DNA from: Rhodospirillales bacterium
Lineage (GTDB): Bacteria; Pseudomonadota; Alphaproteobacteria; Rhodospirillales; Magnetovibrionaceae
Length of the DNA: 64,000 nt
NCBI GenBank assembly: GCA_024653965.1
Contig: JANLGW010000024.1
Coordinates: forward strand, 1-64,000
Reading direction: 5' to 3'
Position numbers and translations under genes: made by a program. Each line of letters opens with the position of its first letter. The stretch's first letter is position 1. The notes beneath the pieces were generated by a model. That model saw only the letters and a program-made list of their open reading frames with translations, did not search any database and had not been told where the DNA came from. This document shows, in pieces, positions 55,163 to 63,595 of the stretch.

Positions 55163-55750
55163 TCATTCCGGCAACGGGCCGGCGACTTCGGCGTCGGCCT
55201 TCAGCTGGTGTTTGACGTAATTGACGATATGCCAGCGTTCATCGACGCTGAGATCGTTCGATCCGCGCACTTCGCCGTTCATGTCGCCGGGGCGCCCGTA
55301 AGGGGGCATGATGGCGGAGCCGAACGTAATGGTGCCGAAGACCCAGCCGTCGGTCAGATCGACTTGTACGGCGTCGTCGGTCAGATCGTTGGCGGGCATG
55401 CCGCGCGCCGCAACTTCGCTTTCCGCGCGTCCGGTCATGCCGTGGCACGCGGTGCAGTAAATCTTAAACAGCGTTTTGCCCTTGGCCAGGCTTTCCGGCG
55501 TCGGCGCATGCGGGTTCACCAACTCGGCGGTTGCCTCGCGGTTTTCCCACTGAGCGGAAGGAATGCCCGTAACAGGAACCGAACGCGCCGGAAAAGCGCG
55601 GGTCTGTTCTTGGGGTTTGATGGACTTTTGGTTCACCATGTCGGTGGACCACGGCCAAGCCTTTGCCTCGTTCGCGTTCAGCGCCAGCGCACTTGTCAGT
55701 ACGGCAAGGCCGAGAAGGGGCCGGGTCATTTTCAAAAGGGGCATGCTCAT
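55163..55750 (-). CDS. actE: Alternative complex III monohaem cytochrome c subunit ActE
   Basis: 195 residues with a Sec signal peptide (LLGLAVLTSALALNANEAKA) and one CxxCH, CTACHGMTG, at about residue 95; the axial Met is probably in MPPYGRPG. It accepts electrons from the ActA haems and hands them on. Unlike ActE proteins reported with a lipid anchor, no lipobox is seen. Its start overlaps the actD stop by four bases. Confidence 0.92.
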   Translation of the reverse strand: MSMPLLKMTRPLLGLAVLTSALALNANEAKAWPWSTDMVNQKSIKPQEQTRAFPARSVPVTGIPSAQWENREATAELVNPHAPTPESLAKGKTLFKIYCTACHGMTGRAESEVAARGMPANDLTDDAVQVDLTDGWVFGTITFGSAIMPPYGRPGDMNGEVRGSNDLSVDERWHIVNYVKHQLKADAEVAGPLPE

Positions 55751-56301
55751 GACAGGGCCTCCTCGTGCATTTCGATCACGTTGTGTTTTTTGAACAACTC
55801 GGTGAGCGGTTGGTACTGCTTATCCGTAACTTCGATCACGATGCCGATTTGGTCGACGGTGATCGCGGTATCGTACAGGCCGGAAGATTTGCGCATCAGG
55901 CGTCCGCCAATGATGAATCCTGCCAGCGTCGACAGTACACCGAACAAGATCATCATTTCATAGGCCAACACCACGTTGGACGGAATGGTGATGACCGGTT
56001 TGCCGCCTTGGGGCTGAACCAAGAAGTTCGCCTGCGCGCCAGCCAGGAACAAGAAGCCGAACACCAGCCCGAACAGGCCGCCCCAAAAGGCGAACTTGGG
56101 AATGTCGGTGGGGCGTTCGCCCAGCACGTCTTCGATTTCCGGGTGTTCGATAGGCGACTTCAAGGTGACGTCGTCCACGGTCAGGCCGGGAACCTGATAG
56201 CGGCGGATGCCCGCGATCACTTCAAACGCTTGGTCAAAGTCGCCGAACAGTCCCAACACACGCCGGGTCTTGGCGACGATTTTTTTCGATGAGCCCGCCA
56301 T
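55747..56301 (-). CDS. actD: Alternative complex III subunit ActD (DUF3341)
   Basis: 184 residues. The DUF3341 pattern is clear: VLGLFGDFDQAFEVIAGIR, then PEIEDVLGERPTDIPKFAFW, and two membrane helices (FWGGLFGLVFGFLFLAGAQ; VLAYEMMILFGVLSTLAGFI), with a C-terminal cytoplasmic segment. It packs beside ActC and has no cofactors. Position in the operon is the usual C-D-E order. Confidence 0.93.
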   Translation of the reverse strand: MAGSSKKIVAKTRRVLGLFGDFDQAFEVIAGIRRYQVPGLTVDDVTLKSPIEHPEIEDVLGERPTDIPKFAFWGGLFGLVFGFLFLAGAQANFLVQPQGGKPVITIPSNVVLAYEMMILFGVLSTLAGFIIGGRLMRKSSGLYDTAITVDQIGIVIEVTDKQYQPLTELFKKHNVIEMHEEALS

Positions 56302-56302
56302 A

Positions 56303-57748
56303 TTAAGCCCCTCCCGAGGTTTGCGTTTGCGCCTGGGCTTTCGGACCCGGCACGCCGGAATGCAGTGTCATCATTTCATCCACGTCTTCGTAAATGGTGC
56401 GCTTCCTGTGGAAGACCATTTCCTTCACTTCGTACATGGACACACACGGGAAGACCTTCACGAAGATCAAAAACAGCATGCCGAACCAGCCGAAGCTGCC
56501 GCCGACCATGGCCCATTCGGTCCACCCTGGCCACATTACGTTGAAGGCTTGCGGGTGATAACCGAGGCTCAGCGTCGGCGTTACGATCATCCACCGTTCC
56601 AGCCACATGCCGACGTTGAGGAAGATCGAAGCGAAGAACAGCACGTACATATTGCGCCGCACCCATTTGGACAGCAGCGAAAACGGCAATACCGAACCGA
56701 ACGTCATCATGCCCCAGAAGAACGGCGAGTACGGGCCGGTCGCCTTGGCGATCAGCACTTCCTTGGACGGAATGTCGTGGCCGTACCACACGGAGGCGAA
56801 TTCAACCAAATTCAGGTACGTCCACACCATGGCGATGACGAACGTCAGCTTGCATACCTTATCCAAGATGGGGAAGGTCATGTAGTGCTCGAACTTGAAG
56901 AAGTAGCGCAGCAAGATGAACAAGGTGATGATCGCCGCGCAGCCGGAATAGAGCGCGCCCGCAACGAAGTAGGGCGGGAAGGTGGTGACGTGCCAGCCCG
57001 GCATGATCGACATGGCGAAGTCCATGGACACGATGGAGTGCACTGAAACCGCCAGCGGGATCAGGAAACATGCGATCATCAGGTAGGTGAAGCGGAAGTT
57101 GCGCCATTGGCGATCGTCGCCGCGCCAGCCCAGCGACAGCCATGTGTACAGGGGCTTGCGCCAGCCCTTGGCGTTGTCGCGGCAGATCGCCAGATCGGGG
57201 ATCATGCCGATGTACAAAAACAGCACCGAACTGGTGAGATAGGTGGTGATGGCGAACGCGTCCCAGATCAGGGGTGAGCGGAAGTTCGGCCAGATGCCGC
57301 GATCCGTCATGTACGGCATCACCCAATAAAAATTCCACACACGGCCCAAATGGATGACCGGGAAGATACCCGCCGTCATCAGCGAGAACGTGGTCATGGC
57401 TTCGGCGAAGCGATAGATGGGTTTGCGCCAATCGGCATGCACCAAGTGCAAAATGGCCGACAGCAATGTGCCGGAATGGCTCATGCCGATCCAAAACACG
57501 AAGGTGGAGATGTACAGATCCCACATGTGCGACGTGTTCAGCAGCGCGGCGCCCATGCCGTACATATACTGGTACACTTCGGCATAGATCATGACGCTGA
57601 ACAGGCACACCGAGACGGCCATCGCCACCCAGTAGCCGCGGCGCGGGTTTTCCATCGAGCGCAGAACGTCGGTATTGATCGACGCCCAGGCGATATTTTC
57701 GTCGATGTCCTTGGTCTGTTCCCGGGTCAGGTGCTTTCGATCGCTCAT
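56303..57748 (-). CDS. actC: Alternative complex III membrane subunit ActC (NrfD-like)
   Basis: 481 residues, ten membrane helices, NrfD/PsrC superfamily. RGYWVAMAVSVCLFSVMIYA at the start, FVFWIGMSHSGTLLSAILHL with His residues near the quinol site, WHVTTFPPYFVAGALYSGCA and YLNLVEFASVWYG later. It binds quinol next to the ActB Fe-S clusters. It follows actB2 by three bases. Confidence 0.95.
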   Translation of the reverse strand: MSDRKHLTREQTKDIDENIAWASINTDVLRSMENPRRGYWVAMAVSVCLFSVMIYAEVYQYMYGMGAALLNTSHMWDLYISTFVFWIGMSHSGTLLSAILHLVHADWRKPIYRFAEAMTTFSLMTAGIFPVIHLGRVWNFYWVMPYMTDRGIWPNFRSPLIWDAFAITTYLTSSVLFLYIGMIPDLAICRDNAKGWRKPLYTWLSLGWRGDDRQWRNFRFTYLMIACFLIPLAVSVHSIVSMDFAMSIMPGWHVTTFPPYFVAGALYSGCAAIITLFILLRYFFKFEHYMTFPILDKVCKLTFVIAMVWTYLNLVEFASVWYGHDIPSKEVLIAKATGPYSPFFWGMMTFGSVLPFSLLSKWVRRNMYVLFFASIFLNVGMWLERWMIVTPTLSLGYHPQAFNVMWPGWTEWAMVGGSFGWFGMLFLIFVKVFPCVSMYEVKEMVFHRKRTIYEDVDEMMTLHSGVPGPKAQAQTQTSGGA

Positions 57749-57751
57749 GGC

Positions 57752-58603
57752 TTAGACCTCCCTCACCCGTTCCAGATAAAGAACCTTGGTGTCCACGTTC
57801 AATTCCTCGAAAATGCGGTATCCGCGAAGTTCCGGGTTCGTTTTGTTCTGCGCATATTTGCCCAATTGCACCTGATGGCGCTTCCAGGCCTGATGAACGG
57901 CGCTGGTTTCGTCCAGCAGATCGCCGAACAAAATCGCCGATGTCGGGCAGGTTTGCTGACAGGCCGTCTGGATTTCGCCGTCGCGGATGGCGCGGCCTTC
58001 GTTTTTGGCGGTGTTGCGAGCGGCGCGGGTGCGCTGGATGCAGAACGTGCATTTTTCCATCACGCCCTTGGAGCGCACGGAAATGTCCGGGTTCAACTGT
58101 TGTTCCATGGGCGCAGGCCAAGCGGTTTCCTGGTGGTCGTAAAAATTGAAGTAGCGCACGCGGAACGGACAGTTGTTGGCGCAATAGCGCGAGCCGATGC
58201 AGCGGTTGTAAATCTGCGCGTTGAGGCCGTCCGGGGTGTGATAGGTGGCGGCCACGGGACAAACCGGCTCGCACGGCGCCGCGTTGCAATGCTGGCACAT
58301 CATGGGCAGGAACGATGCGCCGCGCGATTGCGTGTCGGCCTCGGCCTCGCCTACATTCGGTTCGTCGAAATAACGCTCAATGCGCATCCAGTGCATGGCC
58401 TGGCGCGCGCCGAAATATTCCTCGCCCACGGTGGCTAAATTGTTTTCCGCGTAACACGCCGTCGAACAGGCGTTGCAGCCGGTGCACATATCCAGGTCGA
58501 TGACCATGGCGTACATGTGTTCGTAATCGTGATGGCCGCCTTCTTCGTTACCCTTGGTGTAATCGGACCAGCCTTTGAAGATATTGCCGAGAAGCGATGA
58601 CAT
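57752..58603 (-). CDS. actB2: Alternative complex III Fe-S subunit ActB2 (four-cluster ferredoxin)
   Basis: 283 residues. Four cluster motifs: CTGCNACSTACYAEN; CQHCNAAPCEPVCPV; CIGSRYCANNCPF; and CTFCIQ with CQQTCPTSA. This is the DMSO-reductase subunit B-like electron wire. In most described ACIII operons this part is the C-terminal half of one large ActB; here it is a separate gene, starting three bases after actB1. No signal peptide, so it would be carried out with ActB1 by the Tat pathway. Confidence 0.93.
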   Translation of the reverse strand: MSSLLGNIFKGWSDYTKGNEEGGHHDYEHMYAMVIDLDMCTGCNACSTACYAENNLATVGEEYFGARQAMHWMRIERYFDEPNVGEAEADTQSRGASFLPMMCQHCNAAPCEPVCPVAATYHTPDGLNAQIYNRCIGSRYCANNCPFRVRYFNFYDHQETAWPAPMEQQLNPDISVRSKGVMEKCTFCIQRTRAARNTAKNEGRAIRDGEIQTACQQTCPTSAILFGDLLDETSAVHQAWKRHQVQLGKYAQNKTNPELRGYRIFEELNVDTKVLYLERVREV

Positions 58604-58606
58604 GAT

Positions 58607-60748
58607 TTAAGCCCCTCCCTGTGTGCGGCCGAATTGCTGGGCGGGAATGGTCGCCACCAGCTTGCGTCCGTATTGTTGGTCGGTGTCCATGAGGCGCACC
58701 AGATGACGGTTTTCACCCGCGGCGTCGATTTTGACGAGGCTCGCCGTGGCGATAATTTCGCTGCTCTGCCAATCGCCTAAGTGGGCATCCACGATGGTCA
58801 GCGGGTTGACGCCGTTGTTGGCCCAGCGGCCATAATCGGTGTGGCCGCGGCCCATCGGCACGCATACGGCGTTCGGGTGAACGCCTTTGTAGATGAACAC
58901 GCGGGTGGTAATGGCGCCGCTGGCGGTCGTCAGGCGGACGTAATCGCCATCCTTCAAGTTCAGGCTTGCCGCCGTTTTGGGGTGAATTTCGGCCCATGAA
59001 TCCCATACGGCCTTGCTGATCTGGTCGGGGGCTTCCTGCAGCCACGACGAATTGGCGTGGCGGCCGTCATACAGACCCTGGCGCGCGACGGTGACCAGAT
59101 GCAGGCCGCTGACGGCGGTTTCGCTGAAGCCCAGCGCCACATCGTGGCCAGCGCTGAACGCGCGGCTTGCGGCCCGAGTTTCGAACTGCCCGGCTTGCAG
59201 CACACGGTGCCAATCGCCTTCCAGTTCCGATCCGATCATGGCGCTGACGGCGGTGCGCAGATAGCCGTAATAGTCTTCAAAGGCATCGAGACCATCGACC
59301 CCGGCGGATTTGCCAAGGGTCAGCAAGATGTCGCCCAGTCCGCGCGTATCGGCGTGAAGCGGTTCCATCAACGGCTGTTGCAGGTGGACGACGCCGGGCT
59401 TGCCGCCATAGGCGGGAACATGGGTGCCCCAATCTTCCAGCGCGCTGGAAAGCGGCAGCACCACGTCGCAGGCCTTGGTGGTTTCGTCATGGCAGGTGGC
59501 GATGGCGACCTTAAAACCAACGGCTTTGAGTGCCGCCGCCATGTCCAGGCCTTGGGGCGCGACAAAAGCCGGGTTGGCGCCGCTGATGAACACGGCGTCG
59601 ATCTTGCCTGCGGCGGCATTTTGGGCAAACTCTGCCAAGTCTTTGCTTGAGCCCATCATCGGCGCCAGTGGATCGGCGGCGATGCTCGCGCCCGGCGTAA
59701 GGGTCTTGCCGACGTTGCCCAGCATGATGTTGAGCACCATGGCGATGCGCGCCGCGGCATGGCTGGCGTTGGCGATCACCAACGAAGGGCTGTGGGATAC
59801 CAAGGTATCGGCGATTTTGTTGAGCGCGGCTTCGGATACGCCTGCGATTTCGTGGACTTGCGCCGGGGTCATGCTCTGGAATGCGGAGGTCGCATTGGGC
59901 ATGCCGTTCAGCGATAGGCCGTGTTTGGTCATCAAAAGATGGCCCACGCCCAGCGCCACGGCGGCTTCGGTTCCGGGCTTGGCGGCGACCCACTGGTCGG
60001 CGTTGGCGCCGGTAAGGCTCATGGCCGGTTCGACCATTATCAGCACGCCGCGCGGCGCAGCGCGGAACTTGCCGTATTGGCCCATAAAGGTGACGGGGGA
60101 AATCCAGGTACCGAGCAGATCTGCGCCAAGGCTGAGAACCGCCTTGGCTTTATCCAGATGCAAGGTCGGCATGGCATCGCCCAAGACGGTCTTGCCGGCG
60201 TCGGTCCATGCGCGCGCGTTGACCGTTTCCACGGCGTAGTGGTGGCCTTTTCCGGTAGCGGCCAAGTGCGCATCGAGCAGAACGCGCTGATGGCCGCTCA
60301 CGGTGCCGGTCATCCATGCGACGTTGCCGCCGCTTGCTTTTTCGTTGATCAGCGCCAAGGCGTCGTCCCAGCTGGCGGGCTGGCCATTGATCAAGGGCGC
60401 TGTTATGCGGTCGGGATTGAAATGCGCCTGGAGCGCGGCTTGGCCCATCTGGCACAGTTTGCCGGCGTTGACGGCGCTATCGGGATTGCCTTCAAGTTTC
60501 AGCACCCGTCCTTCGCGAACACGGCCATGTGTGCCGCAGGCCGCAGGGCACTGCAAACAGGTGGATGCGTACCACACGCCCACGCCGGGGATGACGTATT
60601 CTTCCGGGGCGAGGTAGGAATAGATTTTTTCCTCGCCTTCTTCCAACGTGACGGTGGATGGCATATCGCAACCGGCCAATGCCGCGCCTGCGCCGCCAAG
60701 GCCCAGCACCTTGAGGAAATTTCTGCGATTGATTTTTGTCTTGCTCAT
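58607..60748 (-). CDS. actB1: Alternative complex III subunit ActB1 (molybdopterin-oxidoreductase-like)
   Basis: 713 residues. A Tat motif NRRNFLKVLG and then a lipobox-like LAGC (about residue 27) form the N-terminus. The body is a molybdopterin oxidoreductase fold with CLQCPAACG near residue 60 and a later KLC, then LKLEGNPDSAVNAG, the MNLGNVGK-like LNIMLGNVGKTL and a C-terminal cofactor-cap domain (GDYVRLTTASGAITTRVF). In ACIII this domain is known to lack the molybdenum cofactor and acts as scaffold. It is half of the usual ActB. Confidence 0.92.
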   Translation of the reverse strand: MSKTKINRRNFLKVLGLGGAGAALAGCDMPSTVTLEEGEEKIYSYLAPEEYVIPGVGVWYASTCLQCPAACGTHGRVREGRVLKLEGNPDSAVNAGKLCQMGQAALQAHFNPDRITAPLINGQPASWDDALALINEKASGGNVAWMTGTVSGHQRVLLDAHLAATGKGHHYAVETVNARAWTDAGKTVLGDAMPTLHLDKAKAVLSLGADLLGTWISPVTFMGQYGKFRAAPRGVLIMVEPAMSLTGANADQWVAAKPGTEAAVALGVGHLLMTKHGLSLNGMPNATSAFQSMTPAQVHEIAGVSEAALNKIADTLVSHSPSLVIANASHAAARIAMVLNIMLGNVGKTLTPGASIAADPLAPMMGSSKDLAEFAQNAAAGKIDAVFISGANPAFVAPQGLDMAAALKAVGFKVAIATCHDETTKACDVVLPLSSALEDWGTHVPAYGGKPGVVHLQQPLMEPLHADTRGLGDILLTLGKSAGVDGLDAFEDYYGYLRTAVSAMIGSELEGDWHRVLQAGQFETRAASRAFSAGHDVALGFSETAVSGLHLVTVARQGLYDGRHANSSWLQEAPDQISKAVWDSWAEIHPKTAASLNLKDGDYVRLTTASGAITTRVFIYKGVHPNAVCVPMGRGHTDYGRWANNGVNPLTIVDAHLGDWQSSEIIATASLVKIDAAGENRHLVRLMDTDQQYGRKLVATIPAQQFGRTQGGA

Positions 60749-60796
60749 GACGTTTCCTTCGCCTTGACGGCCTCGCTCACGAAAGTTGCTGGGCGC

Positions 60797-61441
60797 TTAT
60801 TTATGGCACCGGGTGCAGTCCGAGGGCCCTTGGTTGCTTTCATGGCAACGGACACAAAAGCCCATGGTGAGCGGCTTCATTTTTTTTGCGACACCGACTT
60901 GATTCATGTCGCCATGACACATGGCGCAAACGTCGGGAGCGTTTTTGATATCCATTTCAGGATTGTCGAACAGGAACTTCTGCAAGTGCCGTTCGTGGCT
61001 GAAATGCACGAAATCAGGCACGTCGTTGACCTTGTTCCACGCCGGGCTTTGATTGCTCTGCCACATCTGGGTGAGCTTTTCGATTTCAGGTTTGTCGGTG
61101 CCCACGACCGTGTGACAGCCCATGCACTTCGCCGTCGGCGGGATGCCCGCGACTTTCGAACGGCGGGCGTAGGTGTGGCAGTACAGGCAATTGATGCCCA
61201 AATCGCCCGCGTGCAGCTTGTGCGAATAGTTGATCGGTTGCTCGACGTCTTTGCCGGCAAAGGTATCGGTGGGGAACTCGGCTCCCGGCACACGCGGCGC
61301 AGGCGCTACACCCGCGCTTTCGGGGTGCAGTTGGCGTTCGAAAATTTGCGCGCCGAGGACGATCGATGCGCCAACGACAACAGCCGCCACGGCGGCCTGT
61401 ACCCATGGAAAGGGCTTGCGCTTACTACGCTCAGTGGACAT
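60797..61441 (-). CDS. actA: Alternative complex III pentahaem cytochrome c subunit ActA
   Basis: 214 residues. A single N-terminal helix (VQAAVAAVVVGASIVLGAQI) anchors a periplasmic domain with five CxxCH sites: CLYCHTY, CMGCHTV, CAMCHGD, CVRCHES and CTRCHK, the last at the very end. It gathers electrons from ActB and passes them to ActE or a soluble cytochrome. First gene of the act operon, with an AT-rich repeat-bearing promoter region upstream. Confidence 0.95.
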   Translation of the reverse strand: MSTERSKRKPFPWVQAAVAAVVVGASIVLGAQIFERQLHPESAGVAPAPRVPGAEFPTDTFAGKDVEQPINYSHKLHAGDLGINCLYCHTYARRSKVAGIPPTAKCMGCHTVVGTDKPEIEKLTQMWQSNQSPAWNKVNDVPDFVHFSHERHLQKFLFDNPEMDIKNAPDVCAMCHGDMNQVGVAKKMKPLTMGFCVRCHESNQGPSDCTRCHK

Positions 61442-61480
61442 GGGGTCACGCTCCCTCTGTAACCCGTGACTTTTAAAGTC

Positions 61481-61683
61481 ACATTAGATTTCCATAATAT
61501 TACAACTAAGTAATATTAAGTTCTGGTGTTCTTGTTTATTGATGATTTAAGTATTCACCAGCAATAGATACATACAGGAAAAAGGATGTTCTGCGCTACT
61601 ACAAGGTGGTGGGGGCGTTTCCCACCCCTTGGGGCGGGATAAAATGCTGCAACCGCACAAAACATTAGATTTTTATAGTATTT
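61481..61683. promoter_or_regulatory. Direct and inverted repeats upstream of actA
   Basis: A 22-base sequence starting ACATTAGATTT occurs at 61481-61502 and again at 61662-61683 with four changes. The octamer TAATATTA, itself a palindrome, occurs at 61495 and 61511, 16 bases apart. The region lies in the 467-base gap between actA and cca, is AT-rich and has no gene; a G-rich hairpin (GGTGGGGGCGTTTCCCACC) lies near 61611-61632. These are candidate binding sites for control of the act operon. Confidence 0.45.
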
Positions 61684-61908
61684 CCCCTTGGCGGGGCGAT
61701 GCCGGGCATATCCTGGATTTTTTGTCTTTTTGACGGCTCCGGGTAGGTTTATGAGAGGCGAGGGGGCGCCAAATTATTTTGCACCTGCGCATAACCCATG
61801 AAAAACTTATGGGTATTTGCCGGAGTCCGAAATCGCGCCGGGTGGGTTGCGCGGGGCGGCGTTGGGGAAAAAGATCGGGTCGCCCTTGCCTTAAACGCTC
61901 TTTGGGCC

Positions 61909-63189
61909 TCAAACGCCCTTTTGGATCAGGGCATCGAGTTTTTCCAAACAGGCGGTGCGGTCGGGCCTGAAATCTTCGGCGTTCCACCATTGTTCAACGG
62001 CTTTCAGCAACGCGCCGATGTGTGCGCCGTGATTGACGCCCCGAGCCTGGACATCGCGGCCACGCAAGGGAAAGTCGATGGCTTTCCAGGTCTGCGCCGT
62101 TTCGATGATGTGCACCCAGGCCGCCGTGCGGTGTTTGGGCAGATGCGCTTCGAGCGCCAGTTCGGCGGCCCATGCCAGTAACGCGCGATCCATCACTAAG
62201 GATGCTCCCACCGCGTGGCAGGCTTGGCGCAGAGCGCGGTCGTCCATGGTTTCGGTGATTGCAGGCTGAGCCGCGCACATGCCGAGCAAATGGTTGCGTT
62301 CGGCGTTGGAAAATTTCAATCGCTCGGTGACGGCCAAAACGGCTTGCGGATCCAGGCCCGGTTTTAGCAGGGCCGCAAGGCGGCGCACCGGGTCGATTTT
62401 GACGCCCTCAAACTTCACGGCGCGTTCCACGAGCCATACCGTCATGCGCAGTCGCCCGACGTCTCCGGCCTCGGGTAGCACGTACTCCAACACGCGTTCG
62501 GCGCGCATTTTGGTGATGGTGTCGGCGGGGTTGGGCGCGGTGAGGATGCGAAACAACTCGCCGCGCATGCGCTCGCCGGACAGGGTGGGTAGGTTGGGGG
62601 CCAGTTTGCGGCAGGCATCCAGGGCATCGCGGTTCACGGGATAACGGCCATACTCCGCCAAGAAACGGAAAAAGCGCAGCAGCCGTAGCACGTCTTCCTT
62701 GATGCGGGTTTCGGCGTGTCCGACGAATTGGATGTACCCTCGGCCTAAGTCTTCAAGCCCTTCGTAAGGGTCATAGACGTTGCCTTCCATATCGCACGAC
62801 ATGGTGTTGATGGTGAAGTCGCGTCTCGCCGCGTCTTGGGTCCAGTCGTCGGTGAAGGCGACCCGCGCGCGTCGACCGTCCGTTTCCACGTCGATGCGCA
62901 ACGATGTGATTTCAAAATGCATTTGATTGACGATGGCGGTGACGGTGCCGTGGCTGAGGCCGGTGGGAATCACGCGAATGCCCGCGTCGTCCAGCAGCTT
63001 CATGACCCGGTCCGGTGGTTCCGGGGTGGCGATGTCGATGTCTTTTACGGGGCGTTTAAGAATGGCATCGCGCACGCACCCGCCGATGAACCGGGCCTCG
63101 GCTCTTGCCGCCGTGAATGCCGCCATCACTCGCTGCGTTTCGGGGGCGGACATCCAGGGTTGTGGGGGGATTTTGCCGGTAGGCTCCAC
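61909..63189 (-). CDS. cca: tRNA nucleotidyltransferase/CCA-adding enzyme (class II)
   Basis: 426 residues from a GTG. EARFIGGCVRDAILKRPVKDIDIATP holds the GG, RD and DxD catalytic motifs; VAFTDDWTQDAARRDFTINTM and YDPYEGLEDLGRGYIQFVGH follow, then RLLRFFRFLAEYGRYP. No HD phosphohydrolase domain is seen. The DUF6111 gene lies upstream, a common alphaproteobacterial neighbour. Confidence 0.94.
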   Translation of the reverse strand: MEPTGKIPPQPWMSAPETQRVMAAFTAARAEARFIGGCVRDAILKRPVKDIDIATPEPPDRVMKLLDDAGIRVIPTGLSHGTVTAIVNQMHFEITSLRIDVETDGRRARVAFTDDWTQDAARRDFTINTMSCDMEGNVYDPYEGLEDLGRGYIQFVGHAETRIKEDVLRLLRFFRFLAEYGRYPVNRDALDACRKLAPNLPTLSGERMRGELFRILTAPNPADTITKMRAERVLEYVLPEAGDVGRLRMTVWLVERAVKFEGVKIDPVRRLAALLKPGLDPQAVLAVTERLKFSNAERNHLLGMCAAQPAITETMDDRALRQACHAVGASLVMDRALLAWAAELALEAHLPKHRTAAWVHIIETAQTWKAIDFPLRGRDVQARGVNHGAHIGALLKAVEQWWNAEDFRPDRTACLEKLDALIQKGV

Positions 63190-63209
63190 GGCCAGTGCTT
63201 TCGTTTAAA

Positions 63210-63551
63210 TCATTGGGGTTTGGGGGCGAATTCGCCGGGCACAATCTTGCCGTCTACAATGTGCGGTGCCTGATAAACGCTGTTGGGCGGGTTTTTAGGG
63301 CCAAAGAAAATGCTCAAAATTAAACCTAAAACGACCAAGCCCGCGCCAGCCAAAATCAAACGAAACCACGGGGTGCGTATTTCGAAGGCTGCGACTTCTT
63401 CGGCGGTGATTTCATCGCTTCCGGCGCTGGCGGAAGCAGCCTTTTGCGCGTGCTGGGCGGCGATCTGTCGGCGCACCCAGGCGGTCCAGATGAAGTACAT
63501 CACCGTGGGTAACAGCAGCGGGATAACATAGCTGATGAGAATACGAACCAT
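63210..63551 (-). CDS. DUF6111 family membrane protein
   Basis: 113 residues with two membrane helices, one at each end of a charged middle: ILISYVIPLLLPTVMYFIWT and LILAGAGLVVLGLILSIFFG, then PPNSVYQAPHIVDGKIVPGE. The family occurs in alphaproteobacteria between a Nudix hydrolase and cca, as here. No function is known. A GAGGTAAG ribosome site precedes the ATG. Confidence 0.85.
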   Translation of the reverse strand: MVRILISYVIPLLLPTVMYFIWTAWVRRQIAAQHAQKAASASAGSDEITAEEVAAFEIRTPWFRLILAGAGLVVLGLILSIFFGPKNPPNSVYQAPHIVDGKIVPGEFAPKPQ

Positions 63552-63595
63552 GGTCTTACCTCGTTTAATGCATCAATGCGTTGGCGACAGGCTTA

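Noticed and set aside
58607-60748. Formate dehydrogenase or another true molybdoenzyme
   Set aside because: The neighbours (pentahaem ActA, separate four-cluster protein, NrfD-like, DUF3341, monohaem cytochrome, ActF) define alternative complex III, whose B1 part holds no molybdenum, despite the moeA-moaD-moaE genes elsewhere in the window.
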